This document shows, piece after piece, positions 9,705 to 22,744 of a stretch of DNA of 64,000 nucleotides; position 1 is the first letter of the stretch, and every line of letters starts with the position of its first letter. Made by a program: the position numbers and the translations under genes. This DNA comes from Pipra filicauda (taxonomy: Eukaryota > Chordata > Aves > Passeriformes > Pipridae), in contig NW_024104898.1 in NCBI RefSeq assembly GCF_003945595.2, forward strand, positions 1,364,001 to 1,428,000, in the 5' to 3' direction. A model generated the notes under the pieces. The model made no database searches, was not told the origin of the DNA, and saw nothing but the letters and a program-made list of their open reading frames with translations.

Positions 9705-12700
9705 GTAGGTGCCAGGGTCACCAGCTTGCAGACAGGGGTCTCACGGAGGCCAAAGCCCCCACCTGGATTTCATCTAGTCTGTAATGCCACTGGGGAAAGT
9801 GAGAGCAGGCCCCCAGACCTCATGTTGTGGGTGCTTAATGACCAGAAGCTGCTCTCTAGTGGGGGTGCCACTCATGGCTCTGCTACCAGTTGGGTATATC
9901 TTCCTGGGTGTAACCAGCTTCCCTTTAGCCCCAGGAGTTAACGAAAGTAGAAACTGGCGCTGTTCTCACCACTGCAGACTTCCCAGGTGTTTACTGGTTG
10001 AAGGCCCTTTAGGCTCTGGGACAGTAGGCGTGTGCAGGAGGCAGGCAGCTCTGTTGTCAGGAGGGGCTGGGATGCTCCTGGTGCTTTGTGTGTGCCCTGT
10101 GCCTGGTATCTTGGGGTACTGGATGTTGGCTATTCCAGGTCATGGATTAGAGAGTGCAAGGTAAGAGAAAATAGCGGAGCCACGTGCTCTTGTCACTGCT
10201 CCGTGTCTCCTTTTTCTGCAGGATCCCGCTCCAGCCATCTCTGGGGATCTTGCCCATAACGTTAATTTCTTTTACAGGCTTTTCTGATCTTTGGTGTTTC
10301 TTCTGCTGTCCTAGAATAGTTACGGTGGCTGGTTTCAGGTCTGCAGAAAGAAACCTTTTTCACAGCAGTGGTGTAAATGGTAGCCACATTTTTCAGCTCC
10401 CAAATGATTCTCTCTCATGCTTTTTGTGGGTCTTCAAGGGCCCCACAAGTGATTGCTGTGGTGAAAATTTAATCCTGTGTATGCTGGCCTGTGAGATTCC
10501 TGCTACCCACTAACTGTGGATGTGGAGGAAGCTGAAACACCAGCTAAGGTGATGATTTTACAAGAGATGCTGAGATTACACCCTGGGAGGGTAAACTTAC
10601 CTAACTTGTACGGTGGTTTCTAGTCTGGCTCTTCTGCCCTGAACCAGAACACACAGTCTGTTTTGGTATTATACGTCTGAGCGATGTGTGTACAGATCCT
10701 TGTAGCCTAGTATGACCTGTCAGAGCAGGTGAGGAGGAGTCACAGATAGGGTCTAGCAACCAAGACTGCCCTTTAGGATAGCATGAGAGACCAACTCCTC
10801 ATCTGAAATAATCTCACAGCTGTTTTCTTTCCTGTGCAGGAACCCTTGACGGATGCAGAAAGGATGAAGTAAGTGTCCCAGTCCCTCTTTATGTCTGTCA
10901 TACTGCAACTGTGTGGGTGCTGATTCCTCATATCCTGCCTGTGCCACCTGCACAGCGAAGCTGACTGGATCTGTGGGCTCCTTTCAGATCTTCAGTCATC
11001 TTGGGGCTCTGTGGGCAGAGCTTTGGTCTGTGCCTTGCCAAGCTCTGCCTTGCATGTCCGTCTCCCTGGAGGAGGAGGAGGGAACATAGACCTCAGTGCA
11101 GGTGCAGGCAGAGGAGTTGGTGGGTGTGAAAGAAAGGTAGATGAAGTCTTTAATACAGGTGGAGATAGGAGTGCATTTTTTAATCCTTGTTGTTGTCCCG
11201 GTGTAAGCCACCAGAAGCAGTATGCAGAAGCCTGCTGCTGACTGAGGGTGAGAACTGAGCCCTTTGCTGGTGGTGCTGTGGGACATAGACAGCTGCTAGC
11301 ACTGAGCTCCAGGCCATAGTGAGGAGAAAGCTTGCGCTGCCAGAGAGAAGCTGTGCTTCTGGGTTTCTCCAAGCAACTGAGCACAAAGGAATGAAAAACA
11401 ACAGGAAATACTTCTGACCAGCAGACATGTCCTGGGCTGGGGAGGAATGGAGCAGTTTGTGTTGCAGTGGGGTTGACCAGCTGTGGTCACATCTGTAGAT
11501 GCACCCCACCACCTCTGCTTCCGGGTTTAAGGCTATATGGAGTCCTCTTTCCACCATGTATTAAAGGTGTGAGGGATTTTGGTTCAGGAGTGGAGAAGAT
11601 GATTTTGCTCTTCTTGCTTTTAACTCTTCTAACCTGGACTGGGATAAATTATTGAGTGGTTTTCATTCATCAGTGAGGGACACTGGAGCTGCACAGCTCA
11701 TCTGTCTAGTGAGCTTTATCCAAGCACTGTAACCTGAGAGGGAGCTGGGAGCCATGGCTGACCAGCTGGCATGTGCTTCTTTGCCCCTGCTGCAAGAGAG
11801 TTTGAGTGTCTCTTGACAGAGATGCACCTCTTGCTTCATGTGCTGGAGTCTCCTGACAGTTTAGTTCCTGACATCTCAGAGCCCCTGTGCGGGGCATTGG
11901 GCCCTAGTGCAGAGCAGTGGGGTGGGGTTGCTGGTGTGGAGTACCCCTTGTGCAATTCAGTGATACCTTGTTCCTATTCCTGCCCCAGGCTACTGCAGCA
12001 CGAGAATGAGGAGCTTCGTCGACGGCTGACGTATGTGACGAACAAAATGGAGGCCATGGAGAGGGAACTGGAGTCAGGTCAGGACTACCTGGAAATGGAA
12101 CTGGGCCAGAACCGTGAGGAACTGGAGAAATTCAAGGACAAATTCCGTAGGTATGAAAAGGAGAACAAAAAAGGGGTAGAGTTAGAGATCCTTCCACTGA
12201 GGACTCCCTCAGCGAGTGGTAGCAGGCTGTGCTCTGTGGTGTAAATCAAAAGTATGCTGCATCCTCCAAGATGTGCACCTCCACACTGTAAGGGGGGAGC
12301 TAAAGGCTCGACAGCCGTTATTTTCTCCAGGATACAGTGTAGGAATGCTGCCAGCATGAGAGGCTGACAACAGGGAATTCTTCATCTATTCCATGTAAGG
12401 CAGGATCCAGCTCGGATGGTTACCCCACATGTGCAAAAGAAGCCACCGATGGCTGCAAGAAAGTACATCACTGCTTCACCTGAAAAGTACCTCAGTTAAA
12501 AATCAGTACCAATCACTGGTCATGTGCTTAGATATGACATAGATCAGAGGAGTCCTCCAAAGTAATTTACATCCTCTCCTGCAAGATCCTTTCACCCAGC
12601 CAGCTTCATCTTGCCTCCAGTAACTTGGGGTCTGAAAGCCCCTGTGTGCTAGAGGTAAGGCATAGCTAGTATGCCTGGTTGTCTTAGCAACAACCTTTAT

Positions 12701-15700
12701 GGAGTTTTGGAGCTGATGGTTTGTTTGGCAGCTATGAACGTGACTTGACCAGGTGCCTGTGATCCATTCCCATGCTTACAATCTTGTTTCTGTAGGTTGC
12801 AGAACAGCTACACTGCTTCCCAGAGAACCAATCAAGACCTGGAGGAGAAGCTGCATGCCCTGGTAAGTGCCCTGTTAAGTCACTATGGCAATCAGGTGGA
12901 AGAGACCTGTTAGTTGGAAGCAGATGGGGGAAAGGGGCCCTGCCTTTACCCAGCAGATGTGGCAATGGGTGAGGGATGAGATTCGGGCTGTGACCATCTA
13001 CTCCCCATTCTAGCTGGTGTCATGAACTGTTTTCTTGATTTATTGAGCCCCTACTTGGTTGTGCACGTGAGCTTTGGTTCCTCACAACATAACTGCATGG
13101 TATTCCGTCATGTTGCTTCAGTCCGTCTCAAAATGCCAGGGATGTGTCAGCCAGTCTTGGGGTGGTCATCCTGGGAGGACGGGAGCAGTCAGAGCAGAGC
13201 CAATGTGCCTGTATGTCTGTTGTGTGCATTCATAACACTCATGGCTGTTTCTTTTCTCTCCCTCCCCCTCTCTCTCTCTCTTTCTCCTCCCCACGCTGCC
13301 GCTGGCACACGCTGGGCGCACTCGCCTCTCAGGCCTCTCTCAGCCAAAGCTGGATTTTTGCAGTTGCGTCTTTTCGTTTGTGTGTTTTTTCTTTTTCCTC
13401 TTTACGTGTCTCAGCCTGTTGGTTTCATTGTCAGTCCCACATATACCATCCCAGATGAAGGGGCCTCAGCCCTCGTCCAGCCAAGGGCTCACCTGGTATC
13501 CAGCAGCTGCCCACAGATGCAGCAGGTCCTAGCTTGCAGTGCTCCATCTTAAGAGTGTTTGACTCTGAGCCAGCTGGAGCATGGCGTTGTTGGGAAGTGG
13601 TGCCCATAAGCTGCGGCACTGCACAAGATGTGGATGGCTGTGAGCCTCGTTTGCTCCCTTTCCTTCCCCTTCTGGGCTGTGAGCAGGCAAGTCAAATAGC
13701 TGAGATGGTGATTGCCTCTGTGTAGCCCAGGGTGAGATTTCTTTGGTTCTAGCATGTGAATTTCTAGGGTTAATATTCATTACTCAATTATTTATTGTGC
13801 TGGTGCCTGAAGAGACTGCACATTCAGGAAGTATTTCCTCTCGTACCCCCTTGCGTGTCATTGTGCTGTACCCCTGACACATAGCTGGGCCCTGGTGGCC
13901 ACAGCCTTACAGCACCTTTGGCCAGTTTGGAAGAACTTCTTGAGACAGTGATGGCTTGGAGCTGTTGCCCCTCTTTGCTGTTACATCTAGGTCTCTATCT
14001 GCTCTGTACCTGAACTGTTAGGAAGTCTAAAGAGGCAAGATTGCCTGCTTTAGGGATGGCATTAGTTGAACTCCAGATGATGCTACACAGGTCCTTTTAG
14101 TTGCTCTTTACTAGAGCAAGGCTTAAACTCTTTCAAGATGGTGCCTTCCTCCTGCAAAAAAAGCCTTTTTGTCCATTCAGCATTGATGGCTGGATCTTTT
14201 TGGGCAGTATTCTTGTTCTGCTGCCTCAAGGAAGATGGCTGGGTATTGCAAGCTCAGAGGTCTTTGCTACGAGTTGGCAGGTTGGGATTGATTGCTCAAA
14301 ACCACTAGCTTTCTACCAGGCACCATGGGAACAAGGACAGAGGGGAAACATGCTAGTGCTGCAAGAAGAGATACTGCATTAAGGAGGTTCAAACTCAACC
14401 TTGTTGTCTCTGTAGCTAGCAGAATGGCTGGTTCCATTTGGCCTTTGGAATCCCTTCCCTTTGAAGAGGGTTTTCTCCCTTATCTGTCTGTCTGGAAGTT
14501 TTTTGTGTCCCAGCTGCACATGTCATTGTGCTATGCTTGGACTGAGGTGGGTGGTGAAGCCAGGTTCTTCTGTGCTAGGGAGTTTTACACCTGGTGTTCT
14601 TGCATCCCAGATTAAAAAGGCAGAAATGGACCGCAAGACGCTGGACTGGGAGATTGTAGAGCTCACTAATAAATTGCTTGATGCCAAAACCACCATCAAT
14701 AAGCTGGAGGAACTCAATGTAAGTGTCAGTCTGCAAATGGCTGTGGAAGTGTGTGAGGCGGGGGCTTTTCCTTTGTTCAAAGTCATCAGTGGAAAGGAGC
14801 ATGTGAATATTACTCCAGTGTGTATGAAAGCGTGGGAGCTGTACACAACAGTAGGGAGACAAACAGAAAAGGGTCTGAGGGGTTGAGCAGGAAAGAACTC
14901 ATCTTCAGGTTTGATGTATTTGCTCTTTTGAGCTTAGAGTTTGACCTGAGTCCAGCTTGAACCAATGGAGCTGAGAGGGAGATGGTGCCTTTTCTACACC
15001 ATTAATAATAAAGAAGTTTCTGGATCCAATGCTTGATTCTTTTAACTGCTCTCAACTCCCTCCAGTCTGTCTGCATCATCAGGCACGGCTGAGAGCTGTG
15101 GGATGGGATAGCAAATCTGGTGGGACTTTTGGAGATTATTAAAATCCCCAGAGGGAGAGGGGGTTGATAGCTGATACTCTGACAGAGTATATGGTGGGAG
15201 CAAGGACTGGAGCTGAAAAGGACACCTTGGCTAAGTTGTAAGAAAATACACAGGGGTGTGGGGAGGGGGAAATGACAGGTGCCCTCAGGAGCGATTCATC
15301 AGATGCCTCCTCTGGCTTCTGTTCAAGCAGCATCCGGTCAGGTGGGACCTTTTTGGATAAGAGATCAGGCCAGTCTAACACTGTTGCACACCTGTGCCCT
15401 CTCTTGCAGGAACGCTATCGACAGGACTGTAACCTTGCAGTACAGCTGCTCAAGTGTAACAAGTCTCACTTCAGGAACCACAAGTTTGCCGATGTGAGTA
15501 GCAATCCTGCTGAGGTGGGGAAGAAGGGCTGCATCTTACTTTCTCCAGTTTTCTCCACAGGGCTGCTGGCTTCTCATCGTTCAGCCTCAGAGGTGGGGGG
15601 AGGCTTCTGTTCCCACTCCCACTGAGAAGGCAGCACAGACCTTCTGCCAGCTCCTCTTTCATGACAGCTCCATTTCACAGTTCAGCCAGGAGCTGTTATA

Positions 15701-18510
15701 AAAAGCACAATAACCTTGAATTTGATATCCTGCTGGGTGTGTGCTGGGAGCTGGCAGGAGGACAGATCTCTCTCTTACCCTGCTCCATCCTTTTCCTTTC
15801 CTCACCTGGCCACATGGAAGGGCTTCATAAGGAGTCAAGCAGCAGTAGTCTGGCCTGGCTTCACTTATTTCCCTGAGGAGAAATGTGTGAGGCAGCATTC
15901 AGGGTGTCTTCTAGGCCTTCTGAATAGAAGTTCATGCCAACTTATACTCCCCCTTGTGGGGGGGAATGGTATCGGGGAGGGGAGTTCAGCTCATCCTGCC
16001 CTCAGGATGAGCAAAGATGCGGCTTAGGTCTTCCACGTTAGTAGCATCACTTGTTTGGTTGAAAGTATCATTCAAGCCCTTACCCCCGCTCTCTCCTTGC
16101 CACACCTCTAGTCTCTGTCCCTTCTTGTTTTCCTCTCAGCAAAACCACATGCATGTCTTTTTTAACTTAGCAGGTGACCAATATGTCACCCTCCCCCATT
16201 GTGTCTCAGATTAGCACTCTTGAGGTCAGTGTATCAGTTACTGCTGGGGTAACCTTGACCTCTTTCCCAGCTGTCTCTCCTCTCTGGAGCTTTGAATTCT
16301 GCGCCCCAGAGCGCTATGTCCCATGTGACTGCCACTGGAGGGGGTTTGGTGCTGAGCAGCTGTGCAGACAGCCTGCCTCACAGCCAGCTGTTGTCATGCA
16401 GTGTGCCCTGTGTCCCGGGCTTTGGATGCAGTTTCCTTCTGGCTGTGACGGGACAGACCTTGCTATGCCACTGAGTGGCTTGGGGGGGACCTCTGCTCTC
16501 CAGTTGATGCTGTGCATGCATGTGGTGACCAAGGTGAGGGCAGCTTGGCAGGGTGATGGGGAAAGCAGTAGTGCCCGTTTTCAGGACAAGGGGTGGTGCT
16601 TACACCCTGGCAAGACCCCAGTCTTGCAACTTCGGTAATAACGCCACATTTGCCTCTCTGAAATGGAGAGAGCAAGGAAGTGGGGTGACATGGTGGAGTT
16701 GGTTGGAACAAGGGAAGGCATCGATCCTGGTCTGCGGGCAGGCTGCCAGGGCAGCATGGCTGCAATTATGCATTCAGGGAGCACTGCGGATCCCAGCACT
16801 GGGGGCTGTAGAGTCACTGCAGTGCAACCACTGGCTGATTTTCCACAGATCAATAGACTCCTTCCTACCATGCACTGGCTGGGCCTTGTTCTCTGCTCAC
16901 AGGCATGTGGGACTGAGCCCATGTGCCATCTTTTCTTGTTCTATTTGCCAAATGGGGACTGTGAACCACGGCCTAGAAGCATGACTGGTGTGACAGCTAG
17001 AGAGCCTTGGCAGGCCCTCATGGGGCAGGTTTGCTTTGAAAAGAGATAGCTTTCTCAAGGCAAGGTAGGTAAATGTTAGGGTCAAGATAAGGAGTACAAA
17101 GTACACATGAAGGTTGGTTGGAAAAGGGAGATTATTTGGAACTAAATGGCTTGCATGGGAGCCCCCTTCTGATGTCTTTTTCCTTTTCCCTAGCTTCCCT
17201 ATGAGCTGCAGGACATGGTCAATAAGCATTTGCACAGCACTCAGGAGTCTGCAGGCACTGGTCAAGAGGCAGCCCATACCTTGGCACCATCTGATGTTGT
17301 GCCCACCTCAGTCATCGCCAGAGTCTTGGAGAAACCAGAATCTCTGGTTCTGAATTCAGCCAAGTCTAGCAGTGGCAGCTGTCCCATGGCGGAGGATGTC
17401 TTTGTGCATGTGGACATGAGCGGAGCCCCTCCTGATGCCTCCAACAGCTCAGGGCAGACGGGAAAGGAGGGAGGGGATGCGGGGAAACAGCAGAATGGTG
17501 GCTGCAAGCCACAGAGTAGCATGGAAAGTGTGCCTGAGGATGTGCCTGCCTTTGAGAAGTTAAGCCCATACCCTACTCCCTCACCTCCCCATCCTATGTA
17601 CCCAGGGCGCAAAGTGATTGAGTTCTCTGAGGACAAGGTAAGGATCCCAAAGAACAGTCCCCTGCCCAACTGCACGTATGCTACGCGCCAGGCCATCTCC
17701 CTCAGCCTGGTACAGAGTGAAGATGAGAGCTGCGACAGGCACCGGACACTCCCCGGCAGCCCTGCTTCAGAGGGGCACCGTTCAGCCTCCAGCTGTTCCT
17801 GTCAGCAGTCCCCCAAAGCAGCCAGAGCTCACGGATCTTCCCAGAGCAGCCCATTCAGCAGCCCTCCCCAAATCCCGAGCGCCTTTGCCAGCTCTGCCAG
17901 CTCTGAGGAGGACCTGCTGGCCAACTGGCAGCGTATGTTTGTGGACAAGGCACCCCCCACCTCAGAGCGAGTGCTGATGAACCGCACTGCTTTCAGCCGT
18001 GACACAGCCCCTGAGCTCCAGAAAAGGTTCAGCCGCTCTATGCAGGAGCTGGGTAGGGCAGCCTCGGCTTACTCAGATGGTGAGGAGTCCGCGCAGAGCT
18101 GCAGCTGGACCGTGAGCCGGGACTCGAGTGTGGACACAGACAGCACTGAGTCCAGAGCCCGCAGGAGCCATTTCTCCTCAGACTATGGTACAGATTTCTC
18201 CCAGGATGAAGCCCAGAAGCTGTTGCATGAAAGCGGTGGAGGCAGTGCTGAGCCTGAAAGCCCCTCACCAGAGAAGCACAAGGACTATGTGGACCTTGGC
18301 TTGCCTGAGAGCCCAGCTGAGGAAAGAGAAATACTGCTCCAGGGAAACAAGGAGAGCAACCAAAGAGGTGCCCAAGAGGAAAGTGGAGAAGGCAGGGTCA
18401 AGCCTCCCTTCAGTCGGATGCACCGCAGCCCCAAGAGGATGGGGGTCCACCACTTACATCGCAAGGACAGTCTGACGCAGGCCCAGGAGCAGGGCAACCT
18501 TCTCAGCTGA
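8256..18510 (+). CDS. TJAP1: tight junction-associated protein 1 (Pilt), conventional 630-aa form
   Basis: Coding exons: 8256-8381, 10840-10868, 11989-12150, 12796-12862, 14611-14718, 15410-15493 and 17194-18510; 1893 nt, 630 residues. Phases close at every junction. The protein starts MSSTAPSKKPYRKAPP, as in mammalian TJAP1. A coiled coil spans about residues 44-186 (EPLTDAERMKLL through YRQDCNLAVQLLKCNKSHFR). Then comes a long low-complexity tail with conserved blocks (VPTSVIARVLEKPES, ISLSLV, ASSASSEEDLL) and the C-terminal HHLHRKDSLTQAQEQG signature, which is also recognisable in the paralogue BEGAIN. TJAP1/Pilt is a cytoplasmic protein found at tight junctions and the Golgi and linked to ADP-ribosylation-factor and Dlg-type partners; that role comes from the family, not from this sequence. 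The tail is somewhat longer than the mammalian one (557 aa total in human). An acceptor (TTTCAG) ends at 8237, just before the ATG. Human neighbours and strand are conserved. Confidence 0.95.
13251..13290 (+). repeat. (CT)n pyrimidine tract in TJAP1 intron
   Basis: An almost pure pyrimidine run contains about seven perfect CT units in the intron between the coding exons ending 12862 and starting 14611. It is not followed by an exon with recognisable protein, so I treat it as a simple repeat rather than an acceptor. Confidence 0.8.
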
Positions 18511-21145
18511 GGCAGAGCAAGAAGCAGCCACACGCTGCAGAGCTGTGGGATGCCTCCATCAGTCCACCTGAGGGAGAAACCTCCCTTAGTACCCTCCTCC
18601 CAGAGGGAGTCTGCTCTGAAATTTTATATTTATTCTCTTCCTTTTGCTACCTGGAAGAGCTGAGGTTCCCCTTCCCTGGCACCTCAGACCCACAGTACTA
18701 GCACATGCAGTGTGCAAAAGCACACCCACTGCCCCGACATGCTCACAGCTCTCTCCACAGCCTCACACTGGTGCCTGTACCAGAGCTAGTTCTTGGTACC
18801 CCTCCTCCTGGTGCCTGTGCCTCTTTACACCCTCATCCTCCTTCCCCCTTCCCACTCAGGTACCTGAGGCCCTGGGTGCTCTTGCGCTGGTTGCCCACAG
18901 CTGCTCTGCTCTCTTTTTTCTTGTGCCAACAGGGCAGACTGCCTGTGTGGTGGCGTCTGATTCCTCGGGAGCCCCAGGAGCCATGAGTGGGGCACAAGGA
19001 CTCTCCCAGCGGATGGCTGTGTGCCATGGGGATGTGCTGGGATTGCTGGTATCTCATTTTTCTGTTGGGTTTTCTTTTTCCCCAGCTGCCCATGGGGTTG
19101 TTCTCCAGAATCTGCCTCTGCAGATTTCCAGCATTGGGCCCAGCACCTGGTCCCCACAGAGGCAACACATGGGTGCTGCCTGCTGAGGTGGTTCGGGGAG
19201 GCATTGCCTGCTGGGCCCTGGGGTTTGTGTTTGTGTGTCTCCTCCCTCACACCTCTTCCCCTGCTCTCTGTGCTGTTGTTTTGTTTGAACAGTGCTGATG
19301 CTTTGCTCTTGGGTGGGCTTCTTTCTTCTTTCCAAGCCTTTGGTTTTGGGGTGTATTGTTTTTTCGTTCTCCCCACCCCGCATAAACAGACACAGCCGTT
19401 GGCAGCCGGTCTGATGCCTGCGTTGAGGGTGTGTTGAGGAGGCTCAGCTATCAGAGCTGCGCTTCCCTCTGATCCTGGCCTCCAGCCTGTAGAAACCCCT
19501 CCAGACTCAAGAACAAGGTCTTGCCCCAGGCAAGCAAGGCATGAAGGATGGTACCGGCTTTTCTGGGCAGGGCTTGGTGCAGGGCCAGCAGGGATGCGAG
19601 GGCAGCATGCTGAGGAGCTGCTCCCTGTAGATGCACTACCTCATGGCTCGGCAGTAGCCCTCTGCCAGGGTCTCCTTGCATGCCCCCTTCTCTGGGGGGC
19701 TCCAGGCTGGCTCTGGTGCCTCTCTGGAGCCTTCCCTTCTGGGTGGGGCTCTCTGTGTGTTTTTCCTAGCATAGTGTGATATTGTGTGACTTTTCTTCTC
19801 AGTCTTGTGTGCTCAGTGTCTGCTTGGGGGGGAGGGAAGGGGAGAGGTCTGTAGATGTAGGTATTTTTTTGAGGGCTTACAGAGCCCAGGCCTCCTGTTT
19901 TAATTTTGTCCTGTGCTCTTGTCTTTCTGGTGTTTCTTGGCTACCCTGGGAGTGCGAGGCAGAGAACAGCCCAGTTCCCCTGCACCACACCCCCTTCAAA
20001 CCCCACTGTCTGCCCTCAGTCTGCTGTCTGGTTTTTGAGTTGGGTTTGTGTTGTCCTCCCACCCTACACAACGAGGGCTCTTCACTGGGCTGGAGGAGAG
20101 CACCCCTGTCTCCATGAGGGAGCTTCTGTTCATATGCTTACATCAAGATGTACAGCCGAGAGCTGCCTGAGGGCCCTGCTCCTTTCCCCAAACCCTGTCT
20201 CTGCAAAGGGCTTGCAGCTTGCAGCTGGGGCCAGCCAGGGCTTCAGCTCGAGCCTGGAGGCTCCAGGGCCAGTGAAAGGGAGCTGCAGGCCTCTCTGGCA
20301 GTTATGTAGGTTGCTTTATGTACCCTGGCTAGAGCTGCTGCCTACACACTTACCTTGTTTCCTGCCACCCTCTGGTGGGGAGGTGGGACTCGGTATTTCA
20401 CTGCAGTATTTTGCTTGGTCCCTGTGCAGACAGGCTGGTGCTGAGAGCAGGAGCGTCCTCTGAGCCTGCAGAGTGTTCATCTCCCCTGTCCCAGTCGTGG
20501 TGGCAGGATCTTTGTATTTGCTGTCATCAGCTGCTCCACTGCTGCATTTCTTCTGTTCTGCAGCGTTGCTGAGAGTTTGCACCTGCAGCAGCTGCCAGAT
20601 CCTGCCTCATGGATGTCACCTGGGGTTGGATGCTCACTGAGCAAGCTGCTCTAGCTCTGAGGCTGCTGGTGGCCTGCAGTGGGGGAGGCATTGCCCCTCA
20701 GGGCTCAGCCCCATCTCCCCTGAATCCTGGCATGCTGGTCAGGGGACAAAAATCTCTCTTGCTGAGGCAGCTGGTGCTGATGGTGCTGGGCAGAGCCAGC
20801 CTCCCTCTGCTTTTGGTCAAGGTAGACTGAAAAGCAGAACAGTGGAGGGGTGGCAAAAGAGTGCCCAGAGCCTCGCCAGACAGTTGTGCTTTGCAGCATT
20901 AGGCTGCTGGCAGAGGTTGAGAGGAAGCGGTGGCCTCAAGGAGCAGAGCCTTCTCCCCTTGGGCACGCTGCCCTCGGCATTCCTGCCCACCTCCAGCAGT
21001 ATTGGCTCTGGGGCCTTGAGCTCATCCCACTTCCAGTGTCCCAACTCCAGACTGTTAATCTGTAACTAATGTGTTTTTTTCTGAGATTTTCAAACTGATG
21101 TATATTTTAAGACCAGAAATAAACTATTTTAAAAGTAGATGGCAA
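18511..21145 (+). other. TJAP1: TJAP1 3' untranslated region
   Basis: This runs from the stop codon at 18508-18510 to just past the AATAAA at 21118. It is about 2.6 kb, with no coherent open frame and no recognised repeat. The first ~130 bp and the segment before the signal (TGATGTATATTTTAAG) look like ordinary UTR sequence. The exact cleavage site is inferred. Confidence 0.7.
21118..21123 (+). terminator. TJAP1: polyadenylation signal of TJAP1
   Basis: A canonical AATAAA lies 2.6 kb after the TJAP1 stop, followed by AT-rich and then GT-rich sequence (TGTAGTGTTCTTGATG) suitable as a downstream element. Confidence 0.75.
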
Positions 21146-21959
21146 TGGCTGTAGTGTTCTTGATGCTGCTTAAAACCTGGACTGAGTATGTGAAGGAGCA
21201 GAGCTGCTCGGGGTACAGTGTCCCAAGTTTGCTGAACTGTGTGTGCCACCTGTTAGCTCTCAGAGAGAGAGTGATCCTGTGACCTGTAAGCAGCCTCAGT
21301 GTTACTGGCAAGATTCTGCCTACCCCGTTTCAAGTATTTTGCTAGCTGTCCCAGCTGTGTCTTGGCAGACTCTCCACCTGCTGATCTAGAGTAGGATGAG
21401 GTGTAGCTAATCCTTTTAATAGTTGTTGGTTTTCATAAAGTCCCAGTTCTTGGAATCAGCTGAGAGTATCAGTTCTCCACTTCAGAAACTGAGTTATGTG
21501 GAACCATGCAACATACCACCTTGCTGGAGTTCCTAAGGGGGTTATAATTCTAGAGGCAGTATTTTGTGTGGGGAGGATTGAGGTTGATTGGACATACCCC
21601 AGGCAGGAAGTTGTCCAAATATGAGACAGAATTCCTGCAGGATGCTGTTATGGACACTTGGAAAAGTGCTTCCTTTTTGTGTTGAATGGTGCTGCAGAGG
21701 TCAGAGGGCTCTGATGAATTTTCTTCCATCTCCAATGTTATGCTGTGCCTTTCTGACCTACATATATGCAAAGCGTAACACAGGAAGAGTTTCTTGTTTC
21801 TTTGTTCCCATAATTAATGATATTATTCCTTGTTCCCTTGAGTAGCAGCTGCGGCCACAATTTGATCTTCTAACCTAATCTGAGCCTTGAAACACGATCT
21901 TCCTTGTCTGCTCCAGCAAGGGACGCTTGGCCGAGCAGAGCAAGCCGCAGTGCTGATGC

Positions 21960-22720
21960 GGGCTGAAGCCTTCACCAGAGGGTGCGCCGCTGGGGCCAAG
22001 CTCCCTGCAGAGCCAGACTAGCCCTGCCCGCTACCTCCTGGGCCGGGGGAGGGCCCGGGGGACAGAAATCTGGGCTGTCGCCGAGCTCTCCCCAGGGCCG
22101 GGCCTGTGCGGGAGCCTCGGCAGGGCGGGAGCGCCCGCGCGCAGCGGGGTGAGGGGCTGCCGCCCCCTGCCGGCGCTCCGCTCTTGCAGCGCCTGCCTGC
22201 GCCGCTCCCCGCCGCCCCTGCCCATACCTATCGGCTCCTGCCGCCCCTGCCGATACCTGCCCGCACCTGCCGGTACCTACCGGCTCCTGCCGCCCCTGCC
22301 GATACCTGCCCGCCCCCGCCTCCCCGGAGTCACACAGTGACGGAGACGGACGCTGCCGCGAGTGGTGCCACCACGTCTGTGACCTTTATAAAACTCTCAT
22401 CGCGACAGCAGTACAAGCGATAGAAAGGACATCTCTTATACACATCTGAATAAATACAGCCTGGGCCCTGCGGGCACAGCCGGGCGTGGGGGGGGCGGCG
22501 TGAGCTACACATGCGGCGACGGGACAATCACAAGCGGCCGACTGGGCGTGTGACAACACAGAGACGTGTGTAGAGATTTGCTCGGACCAGGCTCCGGCGC
22601 TCAGAGAGCCGAGTGAGGCGCCGACAGGAGGTGAAATGCGTGAGAAGTGGGCTGGGGAGCCCAGCGGAGGCGGGGGTCCGGCAGGCACACGCTGCCCCCG
22701 CGGGCACGGTGCTCTTCTCG
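21960..22720. promoter_or_regulatory. CpG-rich island between convergent TJAP1 and LRRC73 3' ends
   Basis: The segment is strongly GC- and CpG-rich (for example GGGCGGGAGCGCCCGCGCGCAG near 22120) in otherwise moderate sequence. It lies downstream of both flanking genes, where a promoter island is not expected. No gene start with recognisable protein could be placed in it. It overlaps the presumed LRRC73 3' UTR and includes a minisatellite. Confidence 0.6.
22211..22315 (+). repeat. GC-rich minisatellite, ~49 bp period
   Basis: The block CGGCTCCTGCCGCCCCTGCC plus GATACCTGCCCGC occurs at 22232 and again at 22281, with diverged partial copies before and between (CCATACCTAT, CGGTACCTAC). About two units are present, built from a shorter CCTGCC-type subunit. 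Confidence 0.75.
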
Positions 22721-22744
22721 GCAGAAGCAGGCAGGGTAGCCCAG

